Source: JBEDUK01 sp963781595 (lineage in GTDB: Bacteria > Actinomycetota > UBA4738). Taken from it: a stretch of DNA of 64,000 nucleotides. This document shows, one piece after another, positions 10,700 to 21,115 of this stretch. Below the pieces are notes generated by a model. The model made no database searches. It was not told the origin of the DNA and saw only the letters and a program-made list of their open reading frames with translations. A program made the translations under genes and the position numbers. The stretch's first letter is position 1. The number at the start of each line of letters is the position of its first letter. The DNA lies in the NCBI GenBank assembly GCA_963781595.1, contig CAWAGG010000006.1, positions 1,736,001 through 1,800,000 on the forward strand. The letters are read 5' to 3'.

Positions 10700-11442
10700 C
10701 CGCGCCCCACTTCTTCGTCGAACACCTCGACCGGACCGCACCCGGCGCCGTCGTCGAGCTGTCGCCGGCGGACTCCCGTCACGCGCTGCGCTCCCTCCGG
10801 CTGCGTCCGGGCGAGGAGGTGACGCTCGCCGACGGAGGCGGCCGGTTCGCGCGCGGGCGCATGCGCGGCGAACGCGATCGCGTCGCGGCGGTCGAGGTGC
10901 TGGAGGTCGAGGTCCGGGAGCAGGCGAGCCCGCGTGTCACGGTCGCCGTCGCGCCGCCGAAGGGCGAACGCCTGGCGTGGGCGGTCCAGAAGCTCGCCGA
11001 GATCGGGGTCGACGGGTTCGACCTGCTGCTCGGCGTCGAACGGGCGGTTCGGGCCCCGAAGGTGAACCGGGAGGAGGGGCGCACCGATCGCCTCCGGCGC
11101 ATCGCGCGCGAAGCCGCGATGCAGTCGCGACGGCCGTTCGTGATGGAGATCGGCCAGACGGGGATGGACGCGGCCCTGGCGCCGGCCGCGCCGGATGAGC
11201 CGGTCCTGATGCTGTGGGAAGGCGCGGCCGAGCCGATCGTCTCGGCGCTCGAGGCCGCGCCGGCGCCCGTGGCGGTTCGCGTGCTGGTCGGGCCCGAGGG
11301 TGGGTTCTCAGAGGCCGAGGTCGATCGAGCCGCCGTGGGCGGCGCGGTGGTCGTCTCGCTGGGCCCGGGGATCCTTCGGACCGAGACGGCCGCGCTCGTC
11401 GGCGCCACGATCGTCCTCGCGAGGTATGGACGCCTGGGCTGA
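10696..11442 (+). CDS. rsmE: 16S rRNA (uracil-1498-N3)-methyltransferase RsmE
   Basis: SPOUT-family enzyme that methylates U1498 of 16S rRNA using S-adenosylmethionine. The start is the GTG overlapping the dnaJ stop (GTGA), giving 248 residues. An N-terminal PUA-like domain (with DSRHALRSLRLRPGE) precedes the knotted SAM-binding domain, marked by GPEGGFS near 198 and the family signature LGPGILRTETA near 222. The dnaJ-rsmE pairing is conserved in Gram-positive bacteria. Confidence 0.93.
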   Translation: MTAPHFFVEHLDRTAPGAVVELSPADSRHALRSLRLRPGEEVTLADGGGRFARGRMRGERDRVAAVEVLEVEVREQASPRVTVAVAPPKGERLAWAVQKLAEIGVDGFDLLLGVERAVRAPKVNREEGRTDRLRRIAREAAMQSRRPFVMEIGQTGMDAALAPAAPDEPVLMLWEGAAEPIVSALEAAPAPVAVRVLVGPEGGFSEAEVDRAAVGGAVVVSLGPGILRTETAALVGATIVLARYGRLG

Positions 11443-11487
11443 CCGATGAACGATAGGCGGTCGTGCATCGATGTCGGCCGGTTCGGG

Positions 11488-11493
11488 TAGCCT
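11488..11493 (+). promoter_or_regulatory. Candidate -10 hexamer for the HIT gene
   Basis: TAGCCT ends 8 nt before the ATG at 11502. The spacing suits a leaderless transcript and helps choose this ATG over the in-frame ATG at 11463, which lies upstream of the hexamer. Confidence 0.45.
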
Positions 11494-11501
11494 CGACGGC
11501 G

Positions 11502-11861
11502 ATGGTCGATGGGGCCTGGAGCGACTGCGTGTTCTGCCGGATCGTGGCGGGCGACCTGCCGGCCCAGATCGTGCACTCGTCGGACCGCGTCATGGCGTTC
11601 CGCGACGTGAAGCCGCAGGCACCGGTCCACCTGCTGCTGATCCCGAAGGAGCACGTGGGCTCGGCGGCGGAGCTCGACGATCGGTGGGCGAACGCCCTCT
11701 CGGAGCTGTTCGTCGCGGCGGCGCACCTCGCGAAGGCCGAGGGGGTCGACCGGTCCGGCTGGCGGATCGTGACGAACGTCGGACCGGACGCCGGCCAGAG
11801 CGTCGATCACCTGCACTTCCATCTGCTGGGCGGCCGGCACATGGCGTGGCCGCCCGGCTGA
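11502..11861 (+). CDS. HIT family nucleotide-binding protein (HinT-like)
   Basis: Histidine-triad hydrolase of the HinT branch, which cleaves adenosine phosphoramidates and related nucleotides. The chosen start gives 119 residues. The signature HLHFHLLGG lies near residues 101-109, with the first His triad preceded by QSVDH. The zinc-type pair Cys9/Cys12 (CVFC) and the IPKEHVGS motif are also standard. It lies between rsmE and phoH, the usual actinobacterial position. Confidence 0.92.
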   Translation: MVDGAWSDCVFCRIVAGDLPAQIVHSSDRVMAFRDVKPQAPVHLLLIPKEHVGSAAELDDRWANALSELFVAAAHLAKAEGVDRSGWRIVTNVGPDAGQSVDHLHFHLLGGRHMAWPPG

Positions 11862-11914
11862 ACGCGGGCGCGCCGCACGCCGCGCACCGGTCCCGGCCCC
11901 GGCGACCGTGCCCG

Positions 11915-11920
11915 TATAAT
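11915..11920 (+). promoter_or_regulatory. Consensus -10 (TATAAT) for the phoH-ybeY operon
   Basis: A perfect TATAAT in very GC-rich DNA, 64 nt before the proposed phoH start. Transcription should begin near 11926-11927. It is the strongest -10 box in the window. A GAAGGAG Shine-Dalgarno at 11964-11970 then serves the TTG start, unlike the leaderless genes nearby. Confidence 0.6.
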
Positions 11921-11984
11921 CGAACCCGTCCAGATGGGCCGCGCGCGCGGCCCGGTCCCCTTCGAAGGAGCAGGTCGAAGCGAC

Positions 11985-12986
11985 TTGGCGCACAGCCCAA
12001 CCCAGGTGAAGATCCTCGTACCGGGCAATCAGCCCATGGTCGCGCTCCTCGGGCAACGTGACGAGCTCCTCAAGATCATCGAGGGCGCGTTCGACACCGA
12101 GGTCCACGTCCGCGGGAACGAGATCACCATCACCGGCGAGGAGCGCGAGGCAGAACGCGTCGCGCAGCTGTTCGAGGAACTGCTCGAGATCCTCGGCCAG
12201 GGCCAGATCCTTACCGCGGACGCCGTCGGTCGGACGATCGACATCATCAAGGAAGCGACGGTTCGGCCCTCCGAGATCTTCTCCGACGTCCTGCTGTCGG
12301 TGCGCGGGCGGAACCTCGCGCCGAAGACGCTCGGCCAGAAGCGCTACGTGGACGCGATCCGTCGCGGGACCATCACGTTCGCGATCGGCCCGGCCGGGAC
12401 CGGCAAGACCTACCTGGCCGTCGCGACCGCCGTCAAGGCGCTCCAGGAACGGGACTTCCAGCGGATCATCCTGACGCGGCCCGCCGTCGAGGCGGGCGAA
12501 CGCCTCGGGTTCCTGCCGGGCACCCTGTACGAGAAGATCGACCCGTACCTCAAGCCGCTCTACGACGCGCTGTTCGACATGATGGACACCGAGGGGTTCA
12601 ACCGGCTGATGGAGCGCGGAACGATCGAGGTCGCGCCGCTCGCGTACATGCGGGGACGGACGCTGAACGATTCGTTCATCATCCTGGACGAGGCGCAGAA
12701 CACGACGCCGGAGCAGATGAAGATGTTCCTGACGCGGCTCGGGTTCGGCTCGAAGGCGGTCGTGACCGGCGACGTCACCCAGATCGACCTGCCGAACGGC
12801 TCTCGGTCCGGGCTGGTCGTGGTCGAGGAGATCCTCGAGGGGATCGAGGAGCTCGAGTTCGTGCACCTGGGGGCGAGGGACGTGGTCCGGCACAAGATCG
12901 TGCAGGACATCGTGGAGGCCTACCGCGTCTACGGCGAACGGCGCGCGCGCGCCGACGACGCGGGCCGCGGCCGGCGCGGTCGGTAG
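11985..12986 (+). CDS. phoH: PhoH family ATPase
   Basis: Cytoplasmic P-loop ATPase related to superfamily 1 helicases. PhoH proteins next to ybeY are implicated in RNA metabolism. The TTG at 11985 was chosen because it follows a Shine-Dalgarno and a TATAAT promoter; an ATG at 11934 would sit only about 8 nt from the predicted transcription start. The protein is then 333 residues. An N-terminal KH-like segment is followed by Walker A GPAGTGKT (about 136-143) and Walker B ILDEAQNTT (about 232). The last residues are Arg/Ala-rich. Confidence 0.93.
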   Translation: MAHSPTQVKILVPGNQPMVALLGQRDELLKIIEGAFDTEVHVRGNEITITGEEREAERVAQLFEELLEILGQGQILTADAVGRTIDIIKEATVRPSEIFSDVLLSVRGRNLAPKTLGQKRYVDAIRRGTITFAIGPAGTGKTYLAVATAVKALQERDFQRIILTRPAVEAGERLGFLPGTLYEKIDPYLKPLYDALFDMMDTEGFNRLMERGTIEVAPLAYMRGRTLNDSFIILDEAQNTTPEQMKMFLTRLGFGSKAVVTGDVTQIDLPNGSRSGLVVVEEILEGIEELEFVHLGARDVVRHKIVQDIVEAYRVYGERRARADDAGRGRRGR

Positions 12987-13045
12987 GCGACCCCGCGACG
13001 CACGTGGACGAGGGCGGGCCGCGAGGGCGCGGACATCCGGGCGGC

Positions 13046-13476
13046 ATGTCGGTCGAGGCCGAGGCCGAGCTTACGGTGGTGGTGTCCGACCGCCAGCGAC
13101 GCCCCCTGCCGGCGGCCCGGGCCGATGCGCTGGCCTCGCTCGCCCGCGCGACGCTGGCGGCGGAGGGCGTCGCCGGAGGCGAGCTGACCCTCTCGTTCGT
13201 CGATGCCGCGGAGATCGAGGACCTGCACGTCCGCTACATGGACGAACCGGGGCCCACCGACGTGCTGTCGTTCCCGCTCGGGGAGGACGGTCTGCTCGGC
13301 GACGTCGTCGTTTGCCCGGCGGTCGCTGCCGCGAACAACCCCGACGACCCCGACGGCGAGCTGCGCCTGCTGGTCGTGCACGGCGTGCTCCATGTGCTCG
13401 GCTACGACCACCACGAGGACGCCGGACGCGCCGAGATGTGGGAGCGTCAGGCGCGCTATTCGGGGGTCGCGGTCCC

Positions 13477-13480
<4 letters not shown>
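13046..13480 (+). CDS. ybeY: Endoribonuclease YbeY (16S rRNA maturation)
   Basis: Zinc-dependent RNase involved in 16S rRNA 3'-end maturation and ribosome quality control. The zinc-binding signature HGVLHVLGYDHHED lies near residues 111-124, and the family motif TDVLSFPL precedes it. The ATG at 13046 gives 144 residues, normal for YbeY. An ATG 42 bp upstream adds only low-complexity sequence. The gene follows phoH and overlaps the corC-like gene by 4 bp. Confidence 0.94.
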
Positions 13481-14750
<1,270 letters not shown>

Positions 14751-14754
<4 letters not shown>

Positions 14755-15176
14755 CGATCCTGGACGACCTGCTCCGGGCCGCGTGGGACGCGCGGTCGCG
14801 CGCGTACGCCCCGTACAGCGGGTTCCTCGTGGGCGCCGCGATCGACACCGACGCCGGCGTGTTCACCGGGGCGAACGTCGAGAACGCCGCCTACCCGACG
14901 TCGATCTGCGCCGAGCGCACGGCCGGCGCGGCGGCCGTGGCGGCGGGCGCCAGGCGGTTCCGAACCGTCGCCGTCGTCTCGGACACCGGGCCCGGCGGCG
15001 CTCCTGCGAGCCCGTGCGGCCAGTGCCGGCAGTTCCTGCGGGAGTTCGACCCGGACGGGACGCTCGTGGTGGTCTCGGAGAACCCGGCCGGCGAGCGGGT
15101 GCGATGGACCCTGGCCGAGTTGCTGCCCGATTCGTTCGGCCCGGACGCCCTGGGTGCCGTCTCGCCCGAACGGTAA
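14751..15176 (+). CDS. cdd: Cytidine deaminase
   Basis: Zinc enzyme that deaminates cytidine and deoxycytidine to uridines in pyrimidine salvage. The 141-residue length matches the homotetrameric class. The active-site motif CAERTA (about 52-57) supplies one zinc Cys and the catalytic Glu. PCGQCRQF near 87 supplies the other two Cys. AYAPYSGFLVGAA is the substrate-pocket signature. The GTG start overlaps the preceding stop by 4 bp. Confidence 0.95.
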
Positions 15177-15191
15177 GGGCGCTCGACGACG

Positions 15192-16109
15192 ATGGCGGAG
15201 GGAACGGATGCGGCGGATCCGCCGTTCCGGTGCGGGGTGGTGGCGGTCGTGGGCCGCCCGAACGTCGGGAAGTCCACCCTGGTGAACGCCCTGGTCGGCA
15301 CCAAGGTCTCGATCGTGTCGGACAAGCCGCAGACGACGCGGTTCGCGATCCACGGCGTGATGAACGGCGAGGGGCACCAGGTCGTGTTCACGGACACGCC
15401 GGGCTTCCACAAGCCCAGGACCGCGCTCGGCGAACGCCTCAACCGACGGGTGGACGAGAGCGTCGACGGTGTCGACGCGATCGTGCTCGTCGTCGACGCG
15501 TCGGGCCACGGCGTGGGGCGCGGCGACGCGTTCGTCGCCGAGCGCGAGGTCGCGCCGTTCGCCGGCCCGAAGATCTGCGTCGTGAACAAGGTCGACCTCC
15601 TCCGCCACCCGCAGATCGTCCAGCAGCTCGTGAAGGCGAACGCGCTGGCGGCCTTCGATCACGTGGTGCCCGCCTCGGCCCGGACCGGTCGCGAGCTGGC
15701 CACGCTCCGCGAGATCATCGTCGGGACGATCCCCGAGGGTCCGCCGCTCTTCCCGCCAGGCGAGACGACCGATCTGCCGCTCGAGCGACGGATCGAGGAG
15801 ATCGTGCGGGAGAAGGCGCTGGCACTGACGAAGGAGGAGGTCCCGCACTCGGTCGCGGTCCGTCTCGAGGAGATGACGCGGGACCCGGAGACGGGGCGGG
15901 TCGAGGTGTCGTGCGACGTCCTGGTCGAACGCGACTCGCAGAAGGGGATCCTGATCGGGAAGGGCGGCCAGATGCTCCGCGAGGTCGGGACCCGTGCCCG
16001 CGTGGAGCTGGAGGAGCTGCTCGGCGCGAAGGTCTACCTGGGGCTCCAGGTGAAGGTCCTGAAGGACTGGCAGCGCGACCCGGCGGCGCTCACTCGCCTC
16101 GGCCTGTAG
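15192..16109 (+). CDS. era: GTPase Era
   Basis: Essential GTPase that binds the 3' end of 16S rRNA and helps mature the 30S subunit. The 305-residue protein has G1 GRPNVGKST, G3 DTPGFHKP and G4 NKVD. The C-terminal KH domain has GKGGQMLREVGTRAR near 255-275. Placement beside ybeY and recO is the typical order, and the two products act on the same rRNA end. Confidence 0.97.
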   Translation: MAEGTDAADPPFRCGVVAVVGRPNVGKSTLVNALVGTKVSIVSDKPQTTRFAIHGVMNGEGHQVVFTDTPGFHKPRTALGERLNRRVDESVDGVDAIVLVVDASGHGVGRGDAFVAEREVAPFAGPKICVVNKVDLLRHPQIVQQLVKANALAAFDHVVPASARTGRELATLREIIVGTIPEGPPLFPPGETTDLPLERRIEEIVREKALALTKEEVPHSVAVRLEEMTRDPETGRVEVSCDVLVERDSQKGILIGKGGQMLREVGTRARVELEELLGAKVYLGLQVKVLKDWQRDPAALTRLGL

Positions 16110-16189
16110 GCGTCCCAAAGCCCCCGCCTCGGTGTGGAGATTGGGTCGCAGCCTGCGCGAACCTGTTCTGAAGCACGACGGCCGGGCGA

Positions 16190-16195
16190 TACGAT
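16190..16195 (+). promoter_or_regulatory. Candidate -10 hexamer for recO
   Basis: TACGAT ends 10 nt before the ATG at 16206. It overlaps another in-frame ATG at 16194, which argues that 16206 is the real start. Confidence 0.4.
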
Positions 16196-16205
16196 GCCGC
16201 CCGGG

Positions 16206-17003
16206 ATGCCGCTCTACAAGGAACAGGGGATCGTGCTTCGTTCCCACAAGCTGGGCGAGGCCGACAAGATCGTGACCATCCTCACGCAGGGCTCGGGCAA
16301 GGTCCGGGCCGTGGCGAAGGGCATCCGCAAGACCCGGAGCCGGTTCGGCGCGCGCCTGGAGCCCTTCACCCACGTATCGCTCCTGCTGTACCGGGGTGCG
16401 TCGCTGGACACCGTGACCCAGGCCGAGATCGTGACCCCGTTCCTCGTCCTGCGCCGGGGGTTCGACCTGATCGCTGCCGGCGAGACGATGCTCGAGGCCA
16501 CCGACAAGGTCGCGGAGGAGCACGAACGCAACGTCCGGCTGTTCCTCCTGCTGCTCTCAGGCCTCCGTGCCCTGGACCGGAGCCCGCGCGATCCGGCGGC
16601 CGTCACCGAGGCGTTCCTGCTGCGGCTCCTGTCCCTCTCCGGGTTCCACCCGAGCCTCTCCGCCTGCGCGGTCTGTGGGACGCCCGGTCCGCACGAGTGG
16701 TTCGCCGCAGGGCAGGGCGGCGTCGTCTGCCGGGCGGACGCCGAACACGACGCCGGCCGCGTCTCCCCGCAGGCCGTGGCGTGGCTCGACGCCCTCGCCC
16801 GCGCCGACCTCGAGGTCGCCGGCGAGATGACCCCCGAGCCGCTGGTGCGCCGCGAGGCCCGGCCGATGCTCTACGGGTTCGTCGAGTATCACCTCGAACG
16901 CCGGATGCGGAGCTTCGCGCTGCTCGCTCGTCAGGTTCCTGTGGCGAACGACCAGCCCCCCTCAACCGAACCCGACCCCGAGCCGACGCTCCTGGCGACA
17001 TGA
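16206..17003 (+). CDS. recO: DNA repair protein RecO
   Basis: RecO works with RecF and RecR to load RecA at gaps and to anneal strands. The 265-residue protein opens with the OB-fold signature YKEQGIVLRSHKLGEADKIVTI, followed by KGIRKTRSRFGARLEPF. It ends with the alpha-helical RecO C-terminal domain. The zinc-binding region is partial: CAVCG is seen near 156, but the second pair is reduced to a single Cys. It overlaps uppS by 4 bp (ATGA), so the two are coupled. Confidence 0.92.
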   Translation: MPLYKEQGIVLRSHKLGEADKIVTILTQGSGKVRAVAKGIRKTRSRFGARLEPFTHVSLLLYRGASLDTVTQAEIVTPFLVLRRGFDLIAAGETMLEATDKVAEEHERNVRLFLLLLSGLRALDRSPRDPAAVTEAFLLRLLSLSGFHPSLSACAVCGTPGPHEWFAAGQGGVVCRADAEHDAGRVSPQAVAWLDALARADLEVAGEMTPEPLVRREARPMLYGFVEYHLERRMRSFALLARQVPVANDQPPSTEPDPEPTLLAT

Positions 17004-17734
17004 GCTACCTCTCCGACCTCGACCTCGGGAACCTGCCGCGCCACGTGGCGATCGTGATGGACGGCAACGGCCGGTGGGCCACGCAGCGCGGCCTGCAACG
17101 CACCGAGGGCCATGCCGCGGGCGAGGAGGCGTTGTTCGACACCGTCGAAGGGGCGCTGGACATCGGCCTGGAATGGCTCACGGTCTACGCGTTCTCGACG
17201 GAGAACTGGCGCCGGCCGCCGGCCGAGGTCCGGTACCTGATGAACTTCAACCGCGACCTGCTCCGCCGGCGACGCGACGAGTTCCACGAGCGCGGTGCGC
17301 GGATCCGGTTCACCGGCCGCATCGACTGGCGCGTGCCGCGCTCCGTGGTCCGCGAGATGGAGATCGCGCAGGAGCTGACGAAGGACAACACCGCGACGAC
17401 GCTCACGATCGCGTTCAACTACGGCGGCCGGACCGAGATCGCGGATGCCGTCAAGCGGATCCTCGAGGACCACGACAAGGGCCGTCTGCGCGGCGAGCGC
17501 ATCACGCCCGACTCGATCACCTCGCGCATGTACCACCCGGACATGCCCGATCCCGACCTGCTGATCCGCACGGGCGGCGAGATGCGGATCTCGAACTTCC
17601 TCCTGTGGCAGGCCGCCTACGCCGAACTCTGGTTCACGCCCGTGTTCTGGCCCGACTTCAACCGCGAGCACCTGTACGAGGCGATCCGCGATTACCAGAA
17701 GCGCGACCGCCGGTTCGGCCGCATCGAGGAGTGA
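17000..17734 (+). CDS. uppS: Isoprenyl transferase (undecaprenyl diphosphate synthase family)
   Basis: Cis-prenyltransferase that condenses isopentenyl diphosphate units into the polyprenyl carrier used for peptidoglycan synthesis. It has 244 residues from the ATG overlapping recO. The catalytic Asp21 lies in IVMDGNGRWA. Other family motifs are FSTENWRRP, FNYGGRTEI, DLLIRTGGEMRISNFLLWQ and the C-terminal WPDF. The length is close to the usual 240-250. The chain length of the product cannot be deduced from sequence alone. Confidence 0.95.
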   Translation: MSYLSDLDLGNLPRHVAIVMDGNGRWATQRGLQRTEGHAAGEEALFDTVEGALDIGLEWLTVYAFSTENWRRPPAEVRYLMNFNRDLLRRRRDEFHERGARIRFTGRIDWRVPRSVVREMEIAQELTKDNTATTLTIAFNYGGRTEIADAVKRILEDHDKGRLRGERITPDSITSRMYHPDMPDPDLLIRTGGEMRISNFLLWQAAYAELWFTPVFWPDFNREHLYEAIRDYQKRDRRFGRIEE

Positions 17735-17763
17735 CGCGGTCCCGAACCGGGCTGCGGCGGGCG

Positions 17764-17769
17764 TACGAT
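17764..17769 (+). promoter_or_regulatory. Candidate -10 hexamer for the GGCT-like gene
   Basis: TACGAT lies 7 nt before the ATG at 17777, the spacing expected for a leaderless mRNA. It lies in the short gap after uppS. Confidence 0.45.
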
Positions 17770-17776
17770 CGCGGGG

Positions 17777-18238
17777 ATGATCCACTACTTCGCGTACGGC
17801 TCGAACATCGATCCCGACCAGATGCACCGGCACGTGGCGCTCGCCGACCCGATCGGCCCGGCGCGTCTGGACGGGTTCCGGCTCGCCTTCTCCCTCTACT
17901 CGACCGGATGGGGCGGCGGCGTCGCGAACCTCGAACCGGACCCGGAGGGCCACGTCTGGGGCATGCTGTGGGCGATGCCGGACGAGGGCCTCGAACCCCT
18001 GGACGTGTACGAGGGGCACCCGACCTTCTACCGGCGCGAGGAGGTGGAGGTCGCCGGTCCGGACAAGCCCATCTCCGCCTGGACGTACCGGGTGGCGCAT
18101 CAGAGCGGGTACGTGCGGCCCACCGACGCGTACCTCGCGGTGGTCGAGGCCGGCATGCGACTGCTCGACCTGCCGCCCGAGGCGTTCGAGCAGCTCGAAC
18201 GCTCGGCCAGGCCGCCGAGCCCCACGATCTCGATCTGA
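17777..18238 (+). CDS. Gamma-glutamylcyclotransferase-like (AIG2/BtrG fold) protein
   Basis: 153-residue protein of the gamma-glutamylcyclotransferase superfamily, which releases 5-oxoproline from gamma-glutamyl amines or peptides. The opening HYFAYGSNIDPDQM contains the substrate-binding YGSN loop. VWGMLWAMPDEGLEPLDVYEG carries the acidic residue region that includes the catalytic Glu in the family. The natural substrate is not known. It converges on the propeller gene 17 bp downstream. Confidence 0.85.
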   Translation: MIHYFAYGSNIDPDQMHRHVALADPIGPARLDGFRLAFSLYSTGWGGGVANLEPDPEGHVWGMLWAMPDEGLEPLDVYEGHPTFYRREEVEVAGPDKPISAWTYRVAHQSGYVRPTDAYLAVVEAGMRLLDLPPEAFEQLERSARPPSPTISI

Positions 18239-18255
18239 CCGTCGGCGGACGACGC

Positions 18256-20934
18256 CTACGGGGCGCCGTAGACGCGCAGCACACCGTCGAACGCCCCCAC
18301 GTACACGCGGCCGTTGCTCACGGCGGGCGCGGTCGGGGAGTGCACGGGGAGGCTCGTGAGGACGTCTCCGTTCGACGGATCCACCGCCATCAGTGCCTCG
18401 AGTCCGGAGACGTACAGGACGCCGTTCGCCCAAGCCGGCGAAACGGGAGCGATGAAGTCCGCCCAGAACCCGAACGATCCCGTGGCCGCGTCGAGCGCGT
18501 AGAGGGCGCCGTCGCCCACGAAGACCGTGCCTCCCGCGACGACCGGTGCCTTGTTCCGATCCGCGCAGCAGTGGTCCAGTGGCACGGATATCCAGGCCAG
18601 CGATCCATCCTGCGCGTCGAAGGCGATGAGCACGTCGTACGCCACCTGCTGATCGTCGTCGCTCGCGAGGATGTAGACGAAGCCATCCGACACCGTCGGG
18701 TCCGACAGCACGTCGGGGTACTGCGGAGGCACCGCGGCCGACCACCTGAGCGCGCCGTCAGCCGGATCGTACGCGTAGATCGTCGGCGCGATGCCCTGGT
18801 CGGCGACGTACGCCGTTCCACCCGCGACGACGGGCGAGCCGGGGTAGGAAGCGTCCGTGGCCAGCCATTCGAGCGCGTGGGTCGTGGCGTCGAAGGCGTA
18901 CAGGGAGTCGGCCGCCGCATACACGGTTCCGTCCGCGACGACGGGGGCATCCGCAACACCCTTGCCGAGCAGCTTGGACCACAGCATCGCTCCCGTCGCC
19001 GGATCCAGGGCCTCCAGGGACACGTTCTGCGATGACTGGTCGAGGAGCTCGAAGTAGACGACGCCGTTCGCGATCGTCGCCGAGCTGAAGAAGCCGCCTT
19101 GCTTCGAGATGCTCCACTTCGGGGCGCCGGTCGCCGCGTCGTACACGTGGAGGGCGAACTGGGTGGGGACGTAGACGTTGCCCTCTCCCACCGTCACCGG
19201 ATGCTCCCACTGCTGATGACCACCCGTGGGAACCGACCAGCGCTCCTCGAGGAACGGTGCGTTGCCCGGGGACAGCCGCCACTCGTAGGCGTTGACGCCG
19301 GTGTTCGCGGGGTTCGCATCGATCTTCGGCCACGTCGACAGCGCCCAGAACCGCTCGTTGGTCGAGCCGTACGAGGTGAGAACGGCCGCGTTGACCGGCC
19401 TGGCCGACGGCGTGTACCTGCCCTGGAGCGAGTCGGGGGCGTTCCCCGCTCCGCCGTCGAGGGCCTGCGTCTTCAGGATCGCCCCGTTCCTCCCGTCGAT
19501 CGCGAACAGGACACCTCCGATCCCACGGTCCGGCGTCGCGACGATCCAGGCGACGCCATCGCCGACCGTCACCGACGACGGGATCGAGGCGTTCAGATCG
19601 ACCGACCACAGCGCGTCGCCCGTGCGGACGTCGAGGCCCGCAACGATGCCGCCGTCGGAGCCCACGATCGTCTCGATGGAGCCGTCCCCGAGGGGTGCGA
19701 TGGCCGCAGAGCCCGTCACGGAGCTCCCCAGCGGTGCCGTCCATCTGGGCGTGCCCGTGGCGCAATCGAGCGCGTGCTCGGCGCCGTCGTCGGAGCCGAT
19801 GACGGCGACACAGGGCTGCGGAGGAGCGGTCACCGCCGACGACGACAGGACCGCCCCGCCGGTGGCCGTGCTCCAGACCGCCTCGCCCGTCGCGGCATCG
19901 AACGCCCATACGCGTCCGTCCCGCGAGCCGACCACGACGAGCGTTCGCTTCGCCCCATGGACCTTCAACGGGCGGGTCAGCACCGGCGACGAGTCGATCG
20001 GACCACCCGTCGCCGTCGACCACAGCAGTTCGCCGCCCCCGACGTCGAGCGCGCACAGTGCACCGTCCTCGGAGCCGACGAAGGCCATGTCCACCTTCGC
20101 GCGACCCACCGTGATCCGGGCGACCAGCGGAGAAGACTCGACCGGTCCACCGGTGGCGTGCGCCCAGCGGAGCGCGCCGGTGGAGCAGTCCAGCGCGGAG
20201 ATCGATCCATCGTCCGATCCGACGACCAGCGCGCACGGTCCTGGGGGGATCCCGACGACGGCGGGCGTCGAGACCACGGCGCCGCGCGTCCCGTAGCTCC
20301 AGATCTGGCGCCCGTCATCGATGCGCACGGCACGCACGCTGCCGTCCGCCGTCCCGAAGAACATCAGCCCGCCGGCCGCCACGACGGAAGACGTCACATC
20401 GGCCCCGGCATCGACCTTCGACTCGGGCGACAGCGCGGTCGCCCGGTTCCGATCGAGGACGTTCTCGAGTGGGTCGTAGCCCGTACCGGCCTGGTCGAAG
20501 CGGAAGGAGGGCCACGGGGTATCCACCGTGAAGCGCGCCGAACCGGAGATGCCTGACGAGGAGGATGCGGTGACCAGATGGGTGATGGGCGTCGCGCCGA
20601 GGGGCACGGTGAACGACACCGCGAACGCGCCTCGATCCGTAGCGATCGTCGTTCCCACCTCGTCCGAGTCGAACGTCAGCGTCACCCGAGCATCCGGTGG
20701 GAACCCGGCGCCCTTCGCCTTGACGGAGGTTGCGGGCGGCCCGGCCGACGGGAGGAGCTTCAACGTGGGTCGGGCCTTCGCCGGCCGGGCGTTCGTGGCC
20801 GGACGCGCGGCCGAGGCGCCCGCGGGCAACGACACGCTCGTGATCGCGACGATGCATGCCAGGATCAGTAGCGACCGCCGGAACGGACTCGAGCTCCCCG
20901 GCCCCGTTGCTGCGTTGCGTTCGGCACCGACCAT
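18256..20934 (-). CDS. Exported TIG-like plus PQQ-type beta-propeller protein
   Basis: 892-residue predicted exported protein. A signal-like hydrophobic helix (about 20-43, ending PAGASA) is followed by an Ig/TIG-like domain (about 58-140, with GPPATSVKAKGAGFPP). The rest is many PQQ-like blades of the form SSxVxxGxxxFGTADGSVRAVRIDDGRQIWSY. The blade repeats suffice for two propellers. No dehydrogenase active-site or quinone-ligand motif is evident, so a structural or binding role is as likely as catalysis. Domain order matches the protein encoded at 22270-23769, so the two are paralogues. A GGGAGG Shine-Dalgarno precedes the start, and the shared upstream motif lies 46 nt away. Confidence 0.82.
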   Translation of the reverse strand: MVGAERNAATGPGSSSPFRRSLLILACIVAITSVSLPAGASAARPATNARPAKARPTLKLLPSAGPPATSVKAKGAGFPPDARVTLTFDSDEVGTTIATDRGAFAVSFTVPLGATPITHLVTASSSSGISGSARFTVDTPWPSFRFDQAGTGYDPLENVLDRNRATALSPESKVDAGADVTSSVVAAGGLMFFGTADGSVRAVRIDDGRQIWSYGTRGAVVSTPAVVGIPPGPCALVVGSDDGSISALDCSTGALRWAHATGGPVESSPLVARITVGRAKVDMAFVGSEDGALCALDVGGGELLWSTATGGPIDSSPVLTRPLKVHGAKRTLVVVGSRDGRVWAFDAATGEAVWSTATGGAVLSSSAVTAPPQPCVAVIGSDDGAEHALDCATGTPRWTAPLGSSVTGSAAIAPLGDGSIETIVGSDGGIVAGLDVRTGDALWSVDLNASIPSSVTVGDGVAWIVATPDRGIGGVLFAIDGRNGAILKTQALDGGAGNAPDSLQGRYTPSARPVNAAVLTSYGSTNERFWALSTWPKIDANPANTGVNAYEWRLSPGNAPFLEERWSVPTGGHQQWEHPVTVGEGNVYVPTQFALHVYDAATGAPKWSISKQGGFFSSATIANGVVYFELLDQSSQNVSLEALDPATGAMLWSKLLGKGVADAPVVADGTVYAAADSLYAFDATTHALEWLATDASYPGSPVVAGGTAYVADQGIAPTIYAYDPADGALRWSAAVPPQYPDVLSDPTVSDGFVYILASDDDQQVAYDVLIAFDAQDGSLAWISVPLDHCCADRNKAPVVAGGTVFVGDGALYALDAATGSFGFWADFIAPVSPAWANGVLYVSGLEALMAVDPSNGDVLTSLPVHSPTAPAVSNGRVYVGAFDGVLRVYGAP

Positions 20935-20980
20935 CCCGACCTCCCTCCACCGCGTCCGCGAGCGGATGATGCCGAGGCGT

Positions 20981-21001
20981 GCTTCGGGTGGCCTTGAGGG
21001 A
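20981..21001 (-). promoter_or_regulatory. Shared upstream motif, copy 1 (before the 892-aa propeller gene)
   Basis: In gene orientation the core is CCCTCAAGGCCACCCGAAGC, preceded by T. Near-identical copies lie at 26217-26237 and 30542-30562, each upstream of exported-protein genes and in the same orientation. This copy ends 46 nt before the start codon and is followed by CATCATCC, also seen after copy 2. Confidence 0.6.
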
Positions 21002-21115
21002 TCGCTCGCCCGATGGGAGTTCCGGCCGGTCCGGCCGCGTCATCTCCGCGGTCGCGCGGCGCGGACGGCACGCGGGCGAGCGCGATGGTCGCTCGGAGTC
21101 GAGCCGGCGCCGCGT